Made by a program: the position numbers and the translations under genes. A stretch of 64,000 nucleotides of DNA from Corynebacterium sp. 74A (lineage in GTDB: Bacteria; Actinomycetota; Actinomycetes; Mycobacteriales; Mycobacteriaceae), in contig NZ_PQMG01000001.1 in NCBI RefSeq assembly GCF_008930665.1, forward strand, positions 372,001-436,000. The letters run 5' to 3'. The notes beneath the pieces are model-generated. The model ran no database searches and was not told the origin of the DNA. It worked only from the letters and a program-made list of their open reading frames with translations. Below, in pieces: positions 45,824 to 56,088 of the stretch (its first letter is position 1; every line of letters begins with the position of its first letter).

Positions 45824-46477
45824 ATGGGCGACACCGTTGATTATCGCTGTTATCTGGTCACCGCCGCCGACGATCCCGTGCGGGTCGTGGACACGGCGGT
45901 GCGCTGCGCTCGCGCCGGCGCGGGCGTCGTGCAAGTGCGCTCGAAGCCTATTTCTGCCCGCGATCTCTATCATCTTTCCTGCGCCGTGGCCCACGCTGTG
46001 CACGAGGTGGCACCGACAACGCGCACGCTCGTCGATGACCGCGTTGATGTGGCCCTGGCGGCCCGTGCCGCGGGCGCGCCGATTGCGGGAGTGCACCTCG
46101 GCCAAGACGATATCCCCGTCCGCGCCGCCCGCGCCCTGCTTGGCCCCGACGCCATCATCGGGCTGACCACCGGCACCCGCGAGCTCGTCGCCGCCGCGAA
46201 TGAGGTGGCCGAGGTGATTGATTACATCGGCTGCGGGCCTTTTCGGCCCAGCCCCACCAAGGATTCCGGTCGCGCCCCCATTGGTCTAGCGGGCTATCCG
46301 GAGCTGGTAGAGCTCTCCACCCTGCCCGTGGTGGCCATCGGCGATGTCCAGCCCGGCGATGCCGCCGAGCTTGGCGCCACCGGGGTGGCCGGCGTCGCGC
46401 TGGTGCGCGCCCTGCATCATGCTCCCGATCCCGGCGCGGCCGTGCAGCAGGTGCTGCGGGGGTTGAGCCATGTCTAA
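45824..46477 (+). CDS. thiE: Thiamine-phosphate synthase
   Basis: ThiE joins HMP pyrophosphate and thiazole phosphate to form thiamine phosphate. The 217-aa TIM-barrel protein shows YLVTAADDP, VVQVRSKPISARDLY (R/K pyrophosphate site), LVDDRVDVALAARAAG, GVHLGQDDIPVRAAR, IGLTTGTRELVAAAN and YIGCGPFRPSPTK. ATG 45824 is best spaced from AAGGAAG; ATG 45818 two codons upstream is possible. First gene under the TPP riboswitch, overlapping thiO by 8 bp. Confidence 0.94.
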   Translation: MGDTVDYRCYLVTAADDPVRVVDTAVRCARAGAGVVQVRSKPISARDLYHLSCAVAHAVHEVAPTTRTLVDDRVDVALAARAAGAPIAGVHLGQDDIPVRAARALLGPDAIIGLTTGTRELVAAANEVAEVIDYIGCGPFRPSPTKDSGRAPIGLAGYPELVELSTLPVVAIGDVQPGDAAELGATGVAGVALVRALHHAPDPGAAVQQVLRGLSHV

Positions 46478-47603
46478 GGTGACGATCATTGGCGCCGGAA
46501 TTGTGGGCCTGAGCACTGCTTTTAGTCTTGCGCGGCGCGGGCATCAGGTGCGGCTTTTCGATACCTCCCCCGCCTCGGGGGCCACCCACTATGCGGGCGG
46601 GATGCTGGCCCCGGTGGCGGAGGTGCAGTACCGCCAAGAGGCACTCTTTCCGCTCATGAAGGATGCGGCCCGGTATTGGCCGGAGCTCGTGGCGGAGCTC
46701 TCCGCGCACACCGAGCTGCCGCTGGGATTCGATGATGCCGGCACCCTGGTGGTGGCCGCCGATCACGCCGATGGCCAGCATGTGGAAGAGCTCGCGCTAT
46801 ATCAACACGCTTTCGAGATGCGTGCCGCCCGCATCACCACCCGCCAGGCCCGCAGCGAGGAGCCGGCGCTGAGCCCGCGCCTGACGGGTGCGGTGAGCAT
46901 CCCTGGGGATTTTCAGATCTATCCTCGCGTCTGCGCCCGCGCCCTGCTTGATGCCTGTCGCACGCTCGGGGTGGAGCTTCGTGCCGAGGCGGTGACTCAT
47001 CTCGACGCCGCAGAGCGCGTGCAGGCTCTGCACACCAGCGCCGCCACCTATGCGGTGGATGAGCACGAGCAGGTGATTCTTGCCGCCGGGCTGGGCGTGG
47101 GGGAAATCACCGGCTGGGATAATCCGGTGCAGCTGCGCCCGGTCTACGGCGATATTCTGCGCGTGCGGGTGCCTGCTCACCTGCAGCCGCTGTGCACCAA
47201 GGTGATACGCGGCTTCGTGGAGGATCGCCCCGTCTACATCATTCCGCGCGCCGTGGATCAGACCATCGCTATTGGCGCGAGCACCCGCGAGGATCATCTG
47301 CAAGAGCCCAAGGTGGGGGCGGTCTATGATTTGCTTCGCGACGCCATCCGCATCATGCCTGGGCTCGAAGAATGTGAGCTTATCGAGGCAGCCACCGGCG
47401 CACGGCCCGGCTCACCGGATGATCTGCCCTATCTGGGCCGTGCCCGCATCACCAATCTCATTGTCTCTACCGGCTATTTCCGGCACGGCATTTTGCTCAG
47501 CTCTTGGGCGGCGCGCCGCACGCTCGAGCTCGTGGAAGGCGGCGAGCCACAGGATCTCGAGCACTGCAACCCTTATCGGCACGAACGACCCAGCACGTTG
47601 TGA
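46470..47603 (+). CDS. thiO: Glycine oxidase ThiO
   Basis: ThiO oxidises glycine to iminoglycine for thiazole synthesis. The 377-aa DAO-family flavoprotein begins MSKVTIIGAGIVGLSTAFSL (FAD site), has ATHYAGGMLAPVAEVQ and RPVYGDILRVRVP, and ends with RHGILLSSWAARRTLELVEG. It is co-translated with thiE and lies 17 bp from thiS. Its presence instead of thiH points to an oxygen-dependent thiazole route. Confidence 0.94.
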   Translation: MSKVTIIGAGIVGLSTAFSLARRGHQVRLFDTSPASGATHYAGGMLAPVAEVQYRQEALFPLMKDAARYWPELVAELSAHTELPLGFDDAGTLVVAADHADGQHVEELALYQHAFEMRAARITTRQARSEEPALSPRLTGAVSIPGDFQIYPRVCARALLDACRTLGVELRAEAVTHLDAAERVQALHTSAATYAVDEHEQVILAAGLGVGEITGWDNPVQLRPVYGDILRVRVPAHLQPLCTKVIRGFVEDRPVYIIPRAVDQTIAIGASTREDHLQEPKVGAVYDLLRDAIRIMPGLEECELIEAATGARPGSPDDLPYLGRARITNLIVSTGYFRHGILLSSWAARRTLELVEGGEPQDLEHCNPYRHERPSTL

Positions 47604-47620
47604 GGAGTATATCCACCCCT

Positions 47621-48621
<1,001 letters not shown>

Positions 48622-48643
48622 GGCAGCGTGCAGCCCGCTTCTC

Positions 48644-50920
48644 CTAGAACCCGGCGCGTTTCAGCGCCTCGGCCATGGAGCCTTGGTCGCTGCGACGCTG
48701 CGCGCCGCCCCGCTTGCCACTAGGGCGCCGCCGGGGCTTCGCGGCAGACCCAGATCCACCTGCAGCTGGGGTGGCTGGGTGCGAGGCGTCGTCGTCAAGC
48801 CGCAATGTCAATGAGATGCGCTTGCGGTCTACATCGACATCCAGCACCTTCACCCGCACCACCTGTCCGGAGCGCACCACCTCATGCGGGTCGGAGACAT
48901 AGCGATGGGCCATTGCCGAGACGTGGACGAGACCGTCCTGGTGGACGCCCACATCCACGAAGGCGCCAAAGGCCGCCACATTGGTCACCGTGCCCTCGAG
49001 AACCATGCCGGGAGTGAGATCGCTGATTTTTTCCACGCCTTCCTTGAAGCGGGCGGTGGCGAACTCGGGGCGGGGATCGCGGCCGGGCTTGTCCAGCTCG
49101 GCGAGGATATCGCTCACCGTGGGCACACCGAAGCGATCATCCGCGAAATCGGCGGGTGCCAGGCGGGAGAGCACGCGGCTATTGCCGATGAGCTCGCCGA
49201 CGCTCAAGCCCGTGGACTCGGCCATGCGGCGCGCCACGGAATAGGCCTCGGGGTGCACGGCGGAGGCATCAAGGGGGTCTGTAGCCCCGTGGATGCGGAG
49301 AAAGCCCGCGGCCTGTTCGAAGGCCTTGGGGCCGAGCCGTGGCACCTTCTTCAGCTGCGCCCGAGAGCGGAAAGCGCCCTCCTGGTCGCGATAGTGCACG
49401 ATATTCTGCGCCACGGTGGAAGAGATCCCGGCGACGCGCTCCAGCAGCGGCACCGAGGCGGTATTGACATCCACGCCCACGGCATTTACCGCGGCCTCCA
49501 CGACTCCATCCAGGCTGCGGGCCAGCGCCACCTGGTTCACATCATGCTGGTATTGCCCCACACCGATGGATTTCGGGTCGATCTTCACCAGCTCGGCCAG
49601 CGGGTCCTGCAGGCGACGGGCGATCGAGACCGCCCCGCGCAGCGAAACATCCATCTCGGGAAATTCCGCGGCCGCCAATTCGGAGGCGGAATACACCGAG
49701 GCACCCGATTCGGAGACCACCACCGGGGTGGGGCGGCTACCGCCCGCCGCGGCGATCATGTCTGCGATCTCGTGGGCCAGCTTGTCGCTTTCACGGGAGG
49801 CGGTGCCATTGCCCACCGCAATCAGCTCCACCCCATGCTCGGCGCACAGCCCGGCCAGCTCGGCGCGGGCGGCGTCCCAGCGGTTCTGCGGCTGGTGCGG
49901 GTAGACGATCGTGGTGGCGAGCACCGCCCCAGTGGCCGAGACCACCGCCACCTTCACGCCATTGCGGTAGCCCGGGTCCATCCCGAGCGTGGCCCGCTGC
50001 CCAGCCGGGGCGGCGAGCAGCACATCGCGCAGATTGGTGGAAAAGACCTCCAAGGCGCCCTTTTCGGCGATCTCCTTCAGCCTCATGCGCGCATCCAGCG
50101 ACGCCGAGACATAGAGCTTCGTGCGCCACGCGAAACGCACCGCCTGCTTCAGCCACGCATTGTGGGACACTGGGATATCCATGGCAGCGGCCACCATGGC
50201 CTCATAGTCGGCATCCTCTCCTGCCTCGATCGTGAGATTGAGAATGCCCTCCTTCTCCCCGCGCAACAACGCTAGGATGCGGTGGCTCGGCAGGCTGCTC
50301 AGCGGCTCGGAAAAGTCGAAGTAGTCCTTGTATTTCGCACCGGCTCCTTCCGCGCCTTCCACGACGCTGGCGCTCATCACGCCCTGGCGAAAGACGCGCT
50401 CTCGCACCTCGCCCACCAGATCGGCATTCAGGGCGCAGCGATCGATGAGGATGGCGCGGGCACCGTCGAGGATCTCCTTCTCCCCGGGATAGTCCGCGCT
50501 GGTATAAGCGCTGGTATCGATCGGCTGGGTGGGCTCGGCCAGAATAGCGTCGAGAAGCGGCTCGATTCCGGCGGCCCGCGCTTTATCTGCCTTGGTGGTG
50601 CGGCGCTTCTTATAGGGAAGATAGAGATCCTCCAGGCGCGCCTTGGTGTCCACGGCCTCGATCTGGGCCCGCAGCGCGTCGGTGAGTTTCCCCTGTTCCG
50701 CGATGGCTGCGAGCACGGTCTCTTTGCGCTCAGCCAGTTCCCGCAGATAGCTCAGCCGCTCGGCGAGGAGGCGCAACTGAGAATCGTCGAGCCCCTCGGT
50801 CACCTCTTTGCGATAGCGGGCGATAAAGGGCACGGTGTTGCCTTCATCTAAAAGCGCGATGGTGGCTTCCACCTGGCTGGGCTTCAGCCCCAGTTCTTCA
50901 GCGATAGTGCGAGCAATCAT
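48644..50920 (-). CDS. tex: Tex-family RNA-binding transcriptional accessory protein
   Basis: Tex is a conserved nucleic-acid-binding protein related to eukaryotic Spt6; the bacterial role is poorly defined. The 758-aa protein has the N-terminal Tex domain (MIARTIAEELGLKPSQVEAT, GNTVPFIARYRKEVTEGLDD), a YqgF-like nuclease fold (LGMDPGYRNGVKVAVVSATG), HhH repeats (VPLLERVAGISSTVAQNIV) and a C-terminal S1 domain (GMVLEGTVTNVAAFGAFVDV). The C-terminus is a basic Arg/Lys tail. Upstream open codons before MIART are not family-like. Convergent with thiG. Confidence 0.95.
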   Translation of the reverse strand: MIARTIAEELGLKPSQVEATIALLDEGNTVPFIARYRKEVTEGLDDSQLRLLAERLSYLRELAERKETVLAAIAEQGKLTDALRAQIEAVDTKARLEDLYLPYKKRRTTKADKARAAGIEPLLDAILAEPTQPIDTSAYTSADYPGEKEILDGARAILIDRCALNADLVGEVRERVFRQGVMSASVVEGAEGAGAKYKDYFDFSEPLSSLPSHRILALLRGEKEGILNLTIEAGEDADYEAMVAAAMDIPVSHNAWLKQAVRFAWRTKLYVSASLDARMRLKEIAEKGALEVFSTNLRDVLLAAPAGQRATLGMDPGYRNGVKVAVVSATGAVLATTIVYPHQPQNRWDAARAELAGLCAEHGVELIAVGNGTASRESDKLAHEIADMIAAAGGSRPTPVVVSESGASVYSASELAAAEFPEMDVSLRGAVSIARRLQDPLAELVKIDPKSIGVGQYQHDVNQVALARSLDGVVEAAVNAVGVDVNTASVPLLERVAGISSTVAQNIVHYRDQEGAFRSRAQLKKVPRLGPKAFEQAAGFLRIHGATDPLDASAVHPEAYSVARRMAESTGLSVGELIGNSRVLSRLAPADFADDRFGVPTVSDILAELDKPGRDPRPEFATARFKEGVEKISDLTPGMVLEGTVTNVAAFGAFVDVGVHQDGLVHVSAMAHRYVSDPHEVVRSGQVVRVKVLDVDVDRKRISLTLRLDDDASHPATPAAGGSGSAAKPRRRPSGKRGGAQRRSDQGSMAEALKRAGF

Positions 50921-51020
50921 TCGCGCCAGTTTAGCAATCGCACACACCCGCGCGGGCTGGTGGACTGAGGCGAGTGCGGCGGCGAGACAGCCGCGCTGCC
51001 GAAGGGGCATGATAAAAGCT

Positions 51021-51335
51021 ATGTACTACGCCGATCTGCACGTCTTCTGCACCCCTGATGTCCTCCTTGCCGCGAGCGAGCTAGTCCCCTCCCGCATCGC
51101 TGGGCTGGTCTCGCTGCACACCGAAGCCGTGTCCTTGTCCTGCGAGCCGGATAACATGCTGCTCAACGAAGCGGGCGGACGGCCGGGCACCCTCTACCGC
51201 GTGGTCGTACATGCCGCCGAGCCGCTGCGCACAGAGCAGGTGATGAGCTGTTTCGCCGAGGATACTCTGTGGTACGGCTCCAGCGGCACCGGGGAGATCG
51301 ATCCGGGTGTGAGCGCGGCCTGCGCCTGGCGCTAG
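51021..51335 (+). CDS. Small protein of unknown function
   Basis: I do not recognise this 104-aa protein. It reads MYYADLHVFCTPDVLLAASE, then LVPSRIAGLVSLHTEAVSLS and VVVHAAEPLRTEQVMSCFAE, with no TM segment or clear motif; an alternating strand/helix pattern suggests a small alpha/beta domain. An in-frame ATG 12 bases upstream (51009) follows GAAGGGG but too closely. It is divergent from tex and convergent with the BCCT gene, sharing CTAG at the two stops. Confidence 0.6.
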   Translation: MYYADLHVFCTPDVLLAASELVPSRIAGLVSLHTEAVSLSCEPDNMLLNEAGGRPGTLYRVVVHAAEPLRTEQVMSCFAEDTLWYGSSGTGEIDPGVSAACAWR

Positions 51336-53506
51336 TGCTGGTCCTCCGCCGGCCACTGATCCACAAACGAGGCATTATCTGAGTGATCCGATCCACCGGG
51401 CAGATATTGCTGCATGTGGAGGAACTCGAGATGCCGGTCGTAGAGATCCAAGAGATTCGAGATCAGTTGCTGGCGGGTATAGCCATAGACGTCATAGCCC
51501 AGCGAGCCGCTCTGCGAGAACACCTCGAGCCGGTAGTAGACGGTCTCGGTGGTGTGGGCGAAGCCGGGGCTGAGCTCACGCACGGGATAGATCTGGTAGC
51601 GGAAGGACTTCTCCTCGGTACCGAAATCCACCAACAAGTCGAGCTGGTTGATCCCCGTTCCCTCTACTTCTGAGGTGGTCAGCAGCGCATCGATGCCCTG
51701 TTCCCGCATCTGGGTGGCCACGTCTTCGAGTGCGGGGCGGGCAATCGTTTCCACATACTCTTGGCTGCGTTGCTGATCCGGCCAGGTAGACGCGCGTTGA
51801 ATGCGGCTGCGCCAATCCTCCTCCGAGTTCCTGCCGGTCCGCGAGGAGATCGCCGAGTGCAGGGCCACCTTTCGGGACTGCTGCTCGAATACCTCGAGGC
51901 GCAAGGACTTGCTCAGGCCGAACATCAGGAGATACACCACGATGGCGAAGGGAATACCCATCACGATCGTCGCGGATTGCAGCGCGGAAATGCCGTTGAT
52001 CTGCAGCATCGTCACGGTCAAAAGCCCCACCACGGCCACCCAGAACACGCGCTGCCACTTGGCGCCATCCTGTTGGGAGTCGGTGACATGCGAGGCGAAA
52101 TTACTCATCACCAGCGCCCCGGAGTCCGCGGAGGTGACGAAAAACAGCATGCCCACCACCAGCGATAGAGCCACCATGACGGAGCCGTACGGGAGGGCGT
52201 CGAGAAGCACAAAAAAGCCCTGCTGCGGATTGTCGTTGGTGAGCAGGCCGAATTCCGTATCGCCGCCCATCACCCTATCGAGGGCGGTATTGCCGAAGAT
52301 GGAGGCCCACAGCGCGGTGAAGGTAAAGGGCACAACCAGGGTGCCCACGATGAACTGGCGCAGCGTCCGGCCGCGGGAGATACGCGCCAAGAAGAGCCCC
52401 ACAAAGGGCGCCCATGCCACCCACCATGCCCAGAAGAACAGGGTCCACGCTTGCATCCACTCCCCGGTCTGCGCGGGCGTCGTGGAATAGGCAAAGGAGC
52501 TAAACGTCCAGCTCGGGAGCTTGGTGAGGTAATCGCCGATGTTTTGCATCATGGCGTCGAAAAGAAAGGCCGTTTTGCCCGTGACCAACACATAGACCAT
52601 GAGCAGCAGCGCCAGATAGACGTTGATCTCGGAGATGCGCTTGATGCCCTTATCCACCCCGGCCACCGCCGAGACAGTCGCGGCGAGGATGGCCACGGTC
52701 ACCAGACCAATCTGGGCGGCGTGCCCCTCAGGGATGCCGAAGAGGAACTGCAGCCCGAAGTTCAGCTGCACCACGCCGATGCCGAGGGAGGCGGCCACAC
52801 CAAAGACCGTGCCGAGCATCGCGGCGATATCCACGGCGTCTCCAATCGGCCCGTGCACCCGCTTGCCCAGAATCGGATAGAGGGCGGAGCGAATCGCCAA
52901 AGGCATATTGAGCCGGTAGGCGTAGTAGCCGAAGGCCATGCCAAGCAGCGCGTAGAGCGCCCAGCCGGACATGCCGTAGTGGAAGAAGGTCCACACCACC
53001 GCATCGCGGGCAGCGGCCGCGGTTTCTCCCTCTCCCTCGGGCGGGCCATAGTACTGGTTAATGGGCTCCGCCACGGAGTAGAACATCAAGCCGATGCCGA
53101 TACCGGCCGCAAAAAGCATCGCGGACCAGGAAAAGAGCGAGTACTGCGGCCGGGCATGATCCGGGCCAAGTTTGATGGACCCAGCCCGCGAGCAGGCGAT
53201 GAACAGCATAAATATTAGGGCGGCCGCCACGGTGAGAATGAGGAACCAGCCGAAATTGGAGGTGATCCAGCCGGTGACGGTGTTCAGGGTGGATTCCGCG
53301 GAATCCTTATTCACCAATCCCCAGATGGACACCAGGATCACACCGATACCGGAGGTGATGAACACCACCCAGTTCGGTTTCGGTGGCCGGCCGCCGCTAT
53401 CAAAGGTGCCCGCCCTATAGGTGCCCACGATGGCGCGGCGATTCGTCGGTTCCTCGTGCGGCTGGGTGGTCTGCTTATAGGTCCTAGGGGTATTGCTCGA
53501 AGACAT
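51332..53506 (-). CDS. BCCT-family betaine/choline transporter with long C-terminal domain
   Basis: A 724-aa secondary transporter for choline, glycine betaine or related osmolytes. It has 12 TM helices with the family tryptophan motif TLFFWAWWVAWAPFVGLFLA and ARISRGRTLRQF, GIGIGLMFYSVAEPINQYYG and FHYGMSGWALYALLGMAFGY. A cytosolic C-terminus of about 190 residues resembles the BetT regulatory domain of osmotically activated choline transporters rather than short BetP/EctP tails. The ATG giving MSSSNTPRTYK was chosen; it is preceded by GAGTTGCGAG only. The substrate is inferred. Confidence 0.88.
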   Translation of the reverse strand: MSSSNTPRTYKQTTQPHEEPTNRRAIVGTYRAGTFDSGGRPPKPNWVVFITSGIGVILVSIWGLVNKDSAESTLNTVTGWITSNFGWFLILTVAAALIFMLFIACSRAGSIKLGPDHARPQYSLFSWSAMLFAAGIGIGLMFYSVAEPINQYYGPPEGEGETAAAARDAVVWTFFHYGMSGWALYALLGMAFGYYAYRLNMPLAIRSALYPILGKRVHGPIGDAVDIAAMLGTVFGVAASLGIGVVQLNFGLQFLFGIPEGHAAQIGLVTVAILAATVSAVAGVDKGIKRISEINVYLALLLMVYVLVTGKTAFLFDAMMQNIGDYLTKLPSWTFSSFAYSTTPAQTGEWMQAWTLFFWAWWVAWAPFVGLFLARISRGRTLRQFIVGTLVVPFTFTALWASIFGNTALDRVMGGDTEFGLLTNDNPQQGFFVLLDALPYGSVMVALSLVVGMLFFVTSADSGALVMSNFASHVTDSQQDGAKWQRVFWVAVVGLLTVTMLQINGISALQSATIVMGIPFAIVVYLLMFGLSKSLRLEVFEQQSRKVALHSAISSRTGRNSEEDWRSRIQRASTWPDQQRSQEYVETIARPALEDVATQMREQGIDALLTTSEVEGTGINQLDLLVDFGTEEKSFRYQIYPVRELSPGFAHTTETVYYRLEVFSQSGSLGYDVYGYTRQQLISNLLDLYDRHLEFLHMQQYLPGGSDHSDNASFVDQWPAEDQH

Positions 53507-53737
53507 CTCGCAACTCTCGTTATCGATGGCGTTGATCTCGTGCACGCACACACCCGCACTGGGGCTGCGAGACCCCGCCCCGCCTAGCGACGCAGGAGCA
53601 CGCACCACCTCCGCGCGACGCCACAGAATTCTCTCTGGCGCGCCGCGCCCACGGGGGTATGGCGAATAACAGTGTAGACCCCACCGCCGACATCAGGTTG
53701 AGAGGGCAATATTATCGTCGCAGCACACCGGCGCATG

Positions 53738-54565
53738 TTAAGGATTCAGCTCGGCGAGAAATGCGCGATCAGCGGCGCTAAGCTCCACGTGCTCGAGCAG
53801 ATCAGGGCGACGCTCCGCGGTGCGCTGCAGCGCCTGCTCCCGCCGCCATCTCTCCACCCGAGCATGATCGCCGGAGAACAGCACCTCGGGAACATCGAGT
53901 CCCCGCCAACTCCGGGGCTTGGTGTAGCTCGGCCCCTCCAGCAGACCAGTGGAGAAGGAATCATCCTCGTGGCTGTTCTTATTGCCCAGCACCCCGGGGA
54001 TCAGTCGCACGATCGCCTCCGCCATCACGAGCACCGCCACTTCCCCACCGACCAGCACATAATCACCGATGGAGACTTCTTCTACCCGATAGCGCTGACG
54101 GGCATCTTCCACCACCCGCTGATCGATGCCTTCATAGCGGCCGCAGGCAAACACGATATGTCTCTCCCTCGACCAACGCTCGGCATCGGCTTGCTGAAAA
54201 GGCCGGCCTGCCGGGGTGGGCACGATGAGCAGGGGCCGCTGCTCCGCCACTGTCTCATAGTCCTGCTCCACCACGGCCGGCCCACGCACGTGCCGCTGGG
54301 CTGAACTGAGCAGTTCCACCTCGGCGGCGGGGCCGGTACCGGCGGCGACATCATCCAGCGCAGGCCCCCACACCTCTGGTTTCATCACCATGCCGGGGCC
54401 GCCGCCATAGGGGGAATCATCCACCGCCTTGTGGTTGCCGCTGGCCCACTGCCGCAGATCGTGCACGCCGACCTGCACGATGTCGTGCTCAATCGCCTTG
54501 CCAATCAGGGCGTGGCGAAGCGGCTCCACATAGCCGGGGAAAATGCTGAGAACATCGAGACGCAT
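53738..54565 (-). CDS. trmD: tRNA (guanine-37-N1)-methyltransferase
   Basis: TrmD methylates G37 of tRNAs reading CNN codons, preventing +1 frameshifting. The 275-aa SPOUT enzyme has MRLDVLSIFPGYVEPLRHAL, the substrate-loop VDDSPYGGGPGMVMKPEV, FACGRYEGIDQRV and the SAM-knot motif SIGDYVLVGGEVAVLVMAEA. Its start overlaps the rimM stop by one base (TGATG), so the two are coupled; rpsP-rimM-trmD is the typical order. Confidence 0.97.
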   Translation of the reverse strand: MRLDVLSIFPGYVEPLRHALIGKAIEHDIVQVGVHDLRQWASGNHKAVDDSPYGGGPGMVMKPEVWGPALDDVAAGTGPAAEVELLSSAQRHVRGPAVVEQDYETVAEQRPLLIVPTPAGRPFQQADAERWSRERHIVFACGRYEGIDQRVVEDARQRYRVEEVSIGDYVLVGGEVAVLVMAEAIVRLIPGVLGNKNSHEDDSFSTGLLEGPSYTKPRSWRGLDVPEVLFSGDHARVERWRREQALQRTAERRPDLLEHVELSAADRAFLAELNP

Positions 54566-55071
54566 CAGAGATCCAACAACCCTTCCGGCGGGGTCAGCGT
54601 GATACTGCCGTCCTCCAGATCCACCTCGGGCACGATCGCCTCAACAAAAGGCACGAGGCTCTCGCCGCCGCTGCTGAGCCGAATATTCAGCAGGTTATGG
54701 GCCACACCGCGCTCGACGCTGAGCACCTCGCCGATGTGTGCGCCATCGACGTAGACCCGCAGGCCCTCGAGCTCGTGATCGTAGAAGCCCTCGTCCTCGT
54801 CCTCCTCGCGGGGCTCAGCGAAAAATCGCATACCGCGCAGGCTCTCGGCCGCGGTGCGATCGGCGATCTCTTCGAACTTCACCAGCAGCCGCCCCTTATG
54901 CACTCGTGCCGCGGCGATGGTGAGCTCAAGGGTTTTCCCAGTTTGCTGCCCCTCGAGCACCTCGCCGATGGCGAAGCGTTCCTCGGGAACATCGGTGGTG
55001 GGGTCGATGATCACTTCTCCCTTAATGCCGTGGGATTTGATCACGCGCCCAATCTGCAGCTTCTCATCCAT
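54565..55071 (-). CDS. rimM: 16S rRNA processing protein RimM
   Basis: RimM binds S19 during 30S assembly. The 168-aa protein begins MDEKLQIGRVIKSHGIKGEV, contains the RimM N-domain and a C-terminal PRC-barrel with DHELEGLRVYVDGAHIGEVL and NIRLSSGGESLVPFVEAIVP. Upstream open codons are spurious. An AAAGGGC sits about 12 bases before the ATG. Second of the rpsP-rimM-trmD set. Confidence 0.94.
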   Translation of the reverse strand: MDEKLQIGRVIKSHGIKGEVIIDPTTDVPEERFAIGEVLEGQQTGKTLELTIAAARVHKGRLLVKFEEIADRTAAESLRGMRFFAEPREEDEDEGFYDHELEGLRVYVDGAHIGEVLSVERGVAHNLLNIRLSSGGESLVPFVEAIVPEVDLEDGSITLTPPEGLLDL

Positions 55072-55152
55072 GATTGTGTAGTTTAAAGCCCTTTCTGCCG
55101 TGGGTGAACTAGCGGCCACCCGCGCCCCGCGCCAAGGCGGCTCGCGCATGAG

Positions 55153-55201
55153 AAAACCGCACCACGCTTTCCCTGTGCACAATGTGCGGGGCGCGGTGCG
55201 G
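55153..55201 (-). terminator. Terminator hairpin of rpsP
   Basis: CCGCACCACGC (55157-55167) pairs with GCGCGGTGCGG (55191-55201), one mismatch, and is followed on the minus strand by TTTTCTC. It lies between rpsP and rimM. Confidence 0.6.
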
Positions 55202-55225
55202 CTGGCGTCGAAAAGCGCGCAGAGT

Positions 55226-55705
55226 TTACTCTGCAGCCTCCTCAGCCTCGGCCTCCTTGGCAGCCTCTTCCTCAGCCTTCTTCTTGGCCTCGGCCTCAGC
55301 GGCGTCCTTTTCTTCCTTGGCCTTGCGCTTCTTCTCGGTGATGGCCTCGGCGGTCGGACCGTTGTTGGCCTCGGAGAGGGCCTCGTTGAACAGCTCCAGC
55401 TTGGACTTCTTCTCCGGGGCAACCTTCAGGGTGCCCTCGGCGCCCTCGATGCCCTTGAACTTCTGCCAGTCACCGGTGACCTTCAGCAGGGCGAGAACCG
55501 GCTCGGTCGGCTGGGCGCCCACGCCCAACCAGTACTGAGCGCGCTCGGAATCGATGCGGATGACCGAGGGGTCCTCCTTGGGGTGGTAGATACCGATGTT
55601 CTCGATGACCTTGCCGTTGCGGCGGGTACGAGCATCAGCCACAACCACGCGGTACTGCGGGGTGCGGATCTTACCGATGCGGGCGAGCTTAATCTTGACA
55701 GCCAT
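55226..55705 (-). CDS. rpsP: 30S ribosomal protein S16 with long acidic/basic tail
   Basis: S16 supports early 30S assembly. The first ~85 residues are canonical ([60 protein letters not shown]). The 159-aa total is longer than the usual 80-110; the extra tail is Lys/Glu/Ala-rich and probably helical ([20 protein letters not shown]), as in some other actinobacteria. GAAAAGGAGC precedes the ATG. Confidence 0.96.
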   Translation of the reverse strand: MAVKIKLARIGKIRTPQYRVVVADARTRRNGKVIENIGIYHPKEDPSVIRIDSERAQYWLGVGAQPTEPVLALLKVTGDWQKFKGIEGAEGTLKVAPEKKSKLELFNEALSEANNGPTAEAITEKKRKAKEEKDAAEAEAKKKAEEEAAKEAEAEEAAE

Positions 55706-56088
55706 GTATGGCTCCTTTTCTTCTTGTCACTTAGGCAGTACAGACGCGCCTACACAGATGGTGGGCGCCGGTTCAACCCTTGGATTTACCTGCGGGTGAC
55801 ACCATGGGGTCGCCAGGCGAGACGTACTCGGGGACTGGCAGTTACCGCAGACAACTCGAAGAATACTACCTGAGTCCCCTCGACAGACACAACCCACGCT
55901 TAAGTACTGCGCCCCTCCATCCGCGGCCCCGCAGCGCTGGTGTCTTTTCGTCAAACGCGCCCGCAGTCGGTAGGCTAAACAGTCGATATCAGCCCGCTGC
56001 CACAGGCTTAGACCTTGTCACTGTATATTTTTTCGGTCGGCTTAAGCTGGGCGGAAAAGATGAGCATCTAAGGAGTCGAGTTCACCCA
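55706..56088. other. 383-bp divergent intergenic region, rpsP / acyltransferase
   Basis: It holds the rpsP promoter and leader and the upstream region of the acyltransferase. A long open plus-strand frame across it has no protein-like composition or start signal. TATATT near 56023 may serve the acyltransferase. Confidence 0.5.
55863..55892 (-). promoter_or_regulatory. Promoter of rpsP-rimM-trmD
   Basis: On the minus strand TTGTGT (55887-55892), 18 bp, TAGTAT (55863-55868). The predicted leader before the rpsP ATG is about 150 nt. Confidence 0.5.

Noticed and set aside
55780..56088. 103-codon N-terminal extension of the acyltransferase
   Set aside because: It spans the rpsP promoter region and has no similarity to AT3 proteins; the GTG near the conserved YRYDLDGLRG is better.
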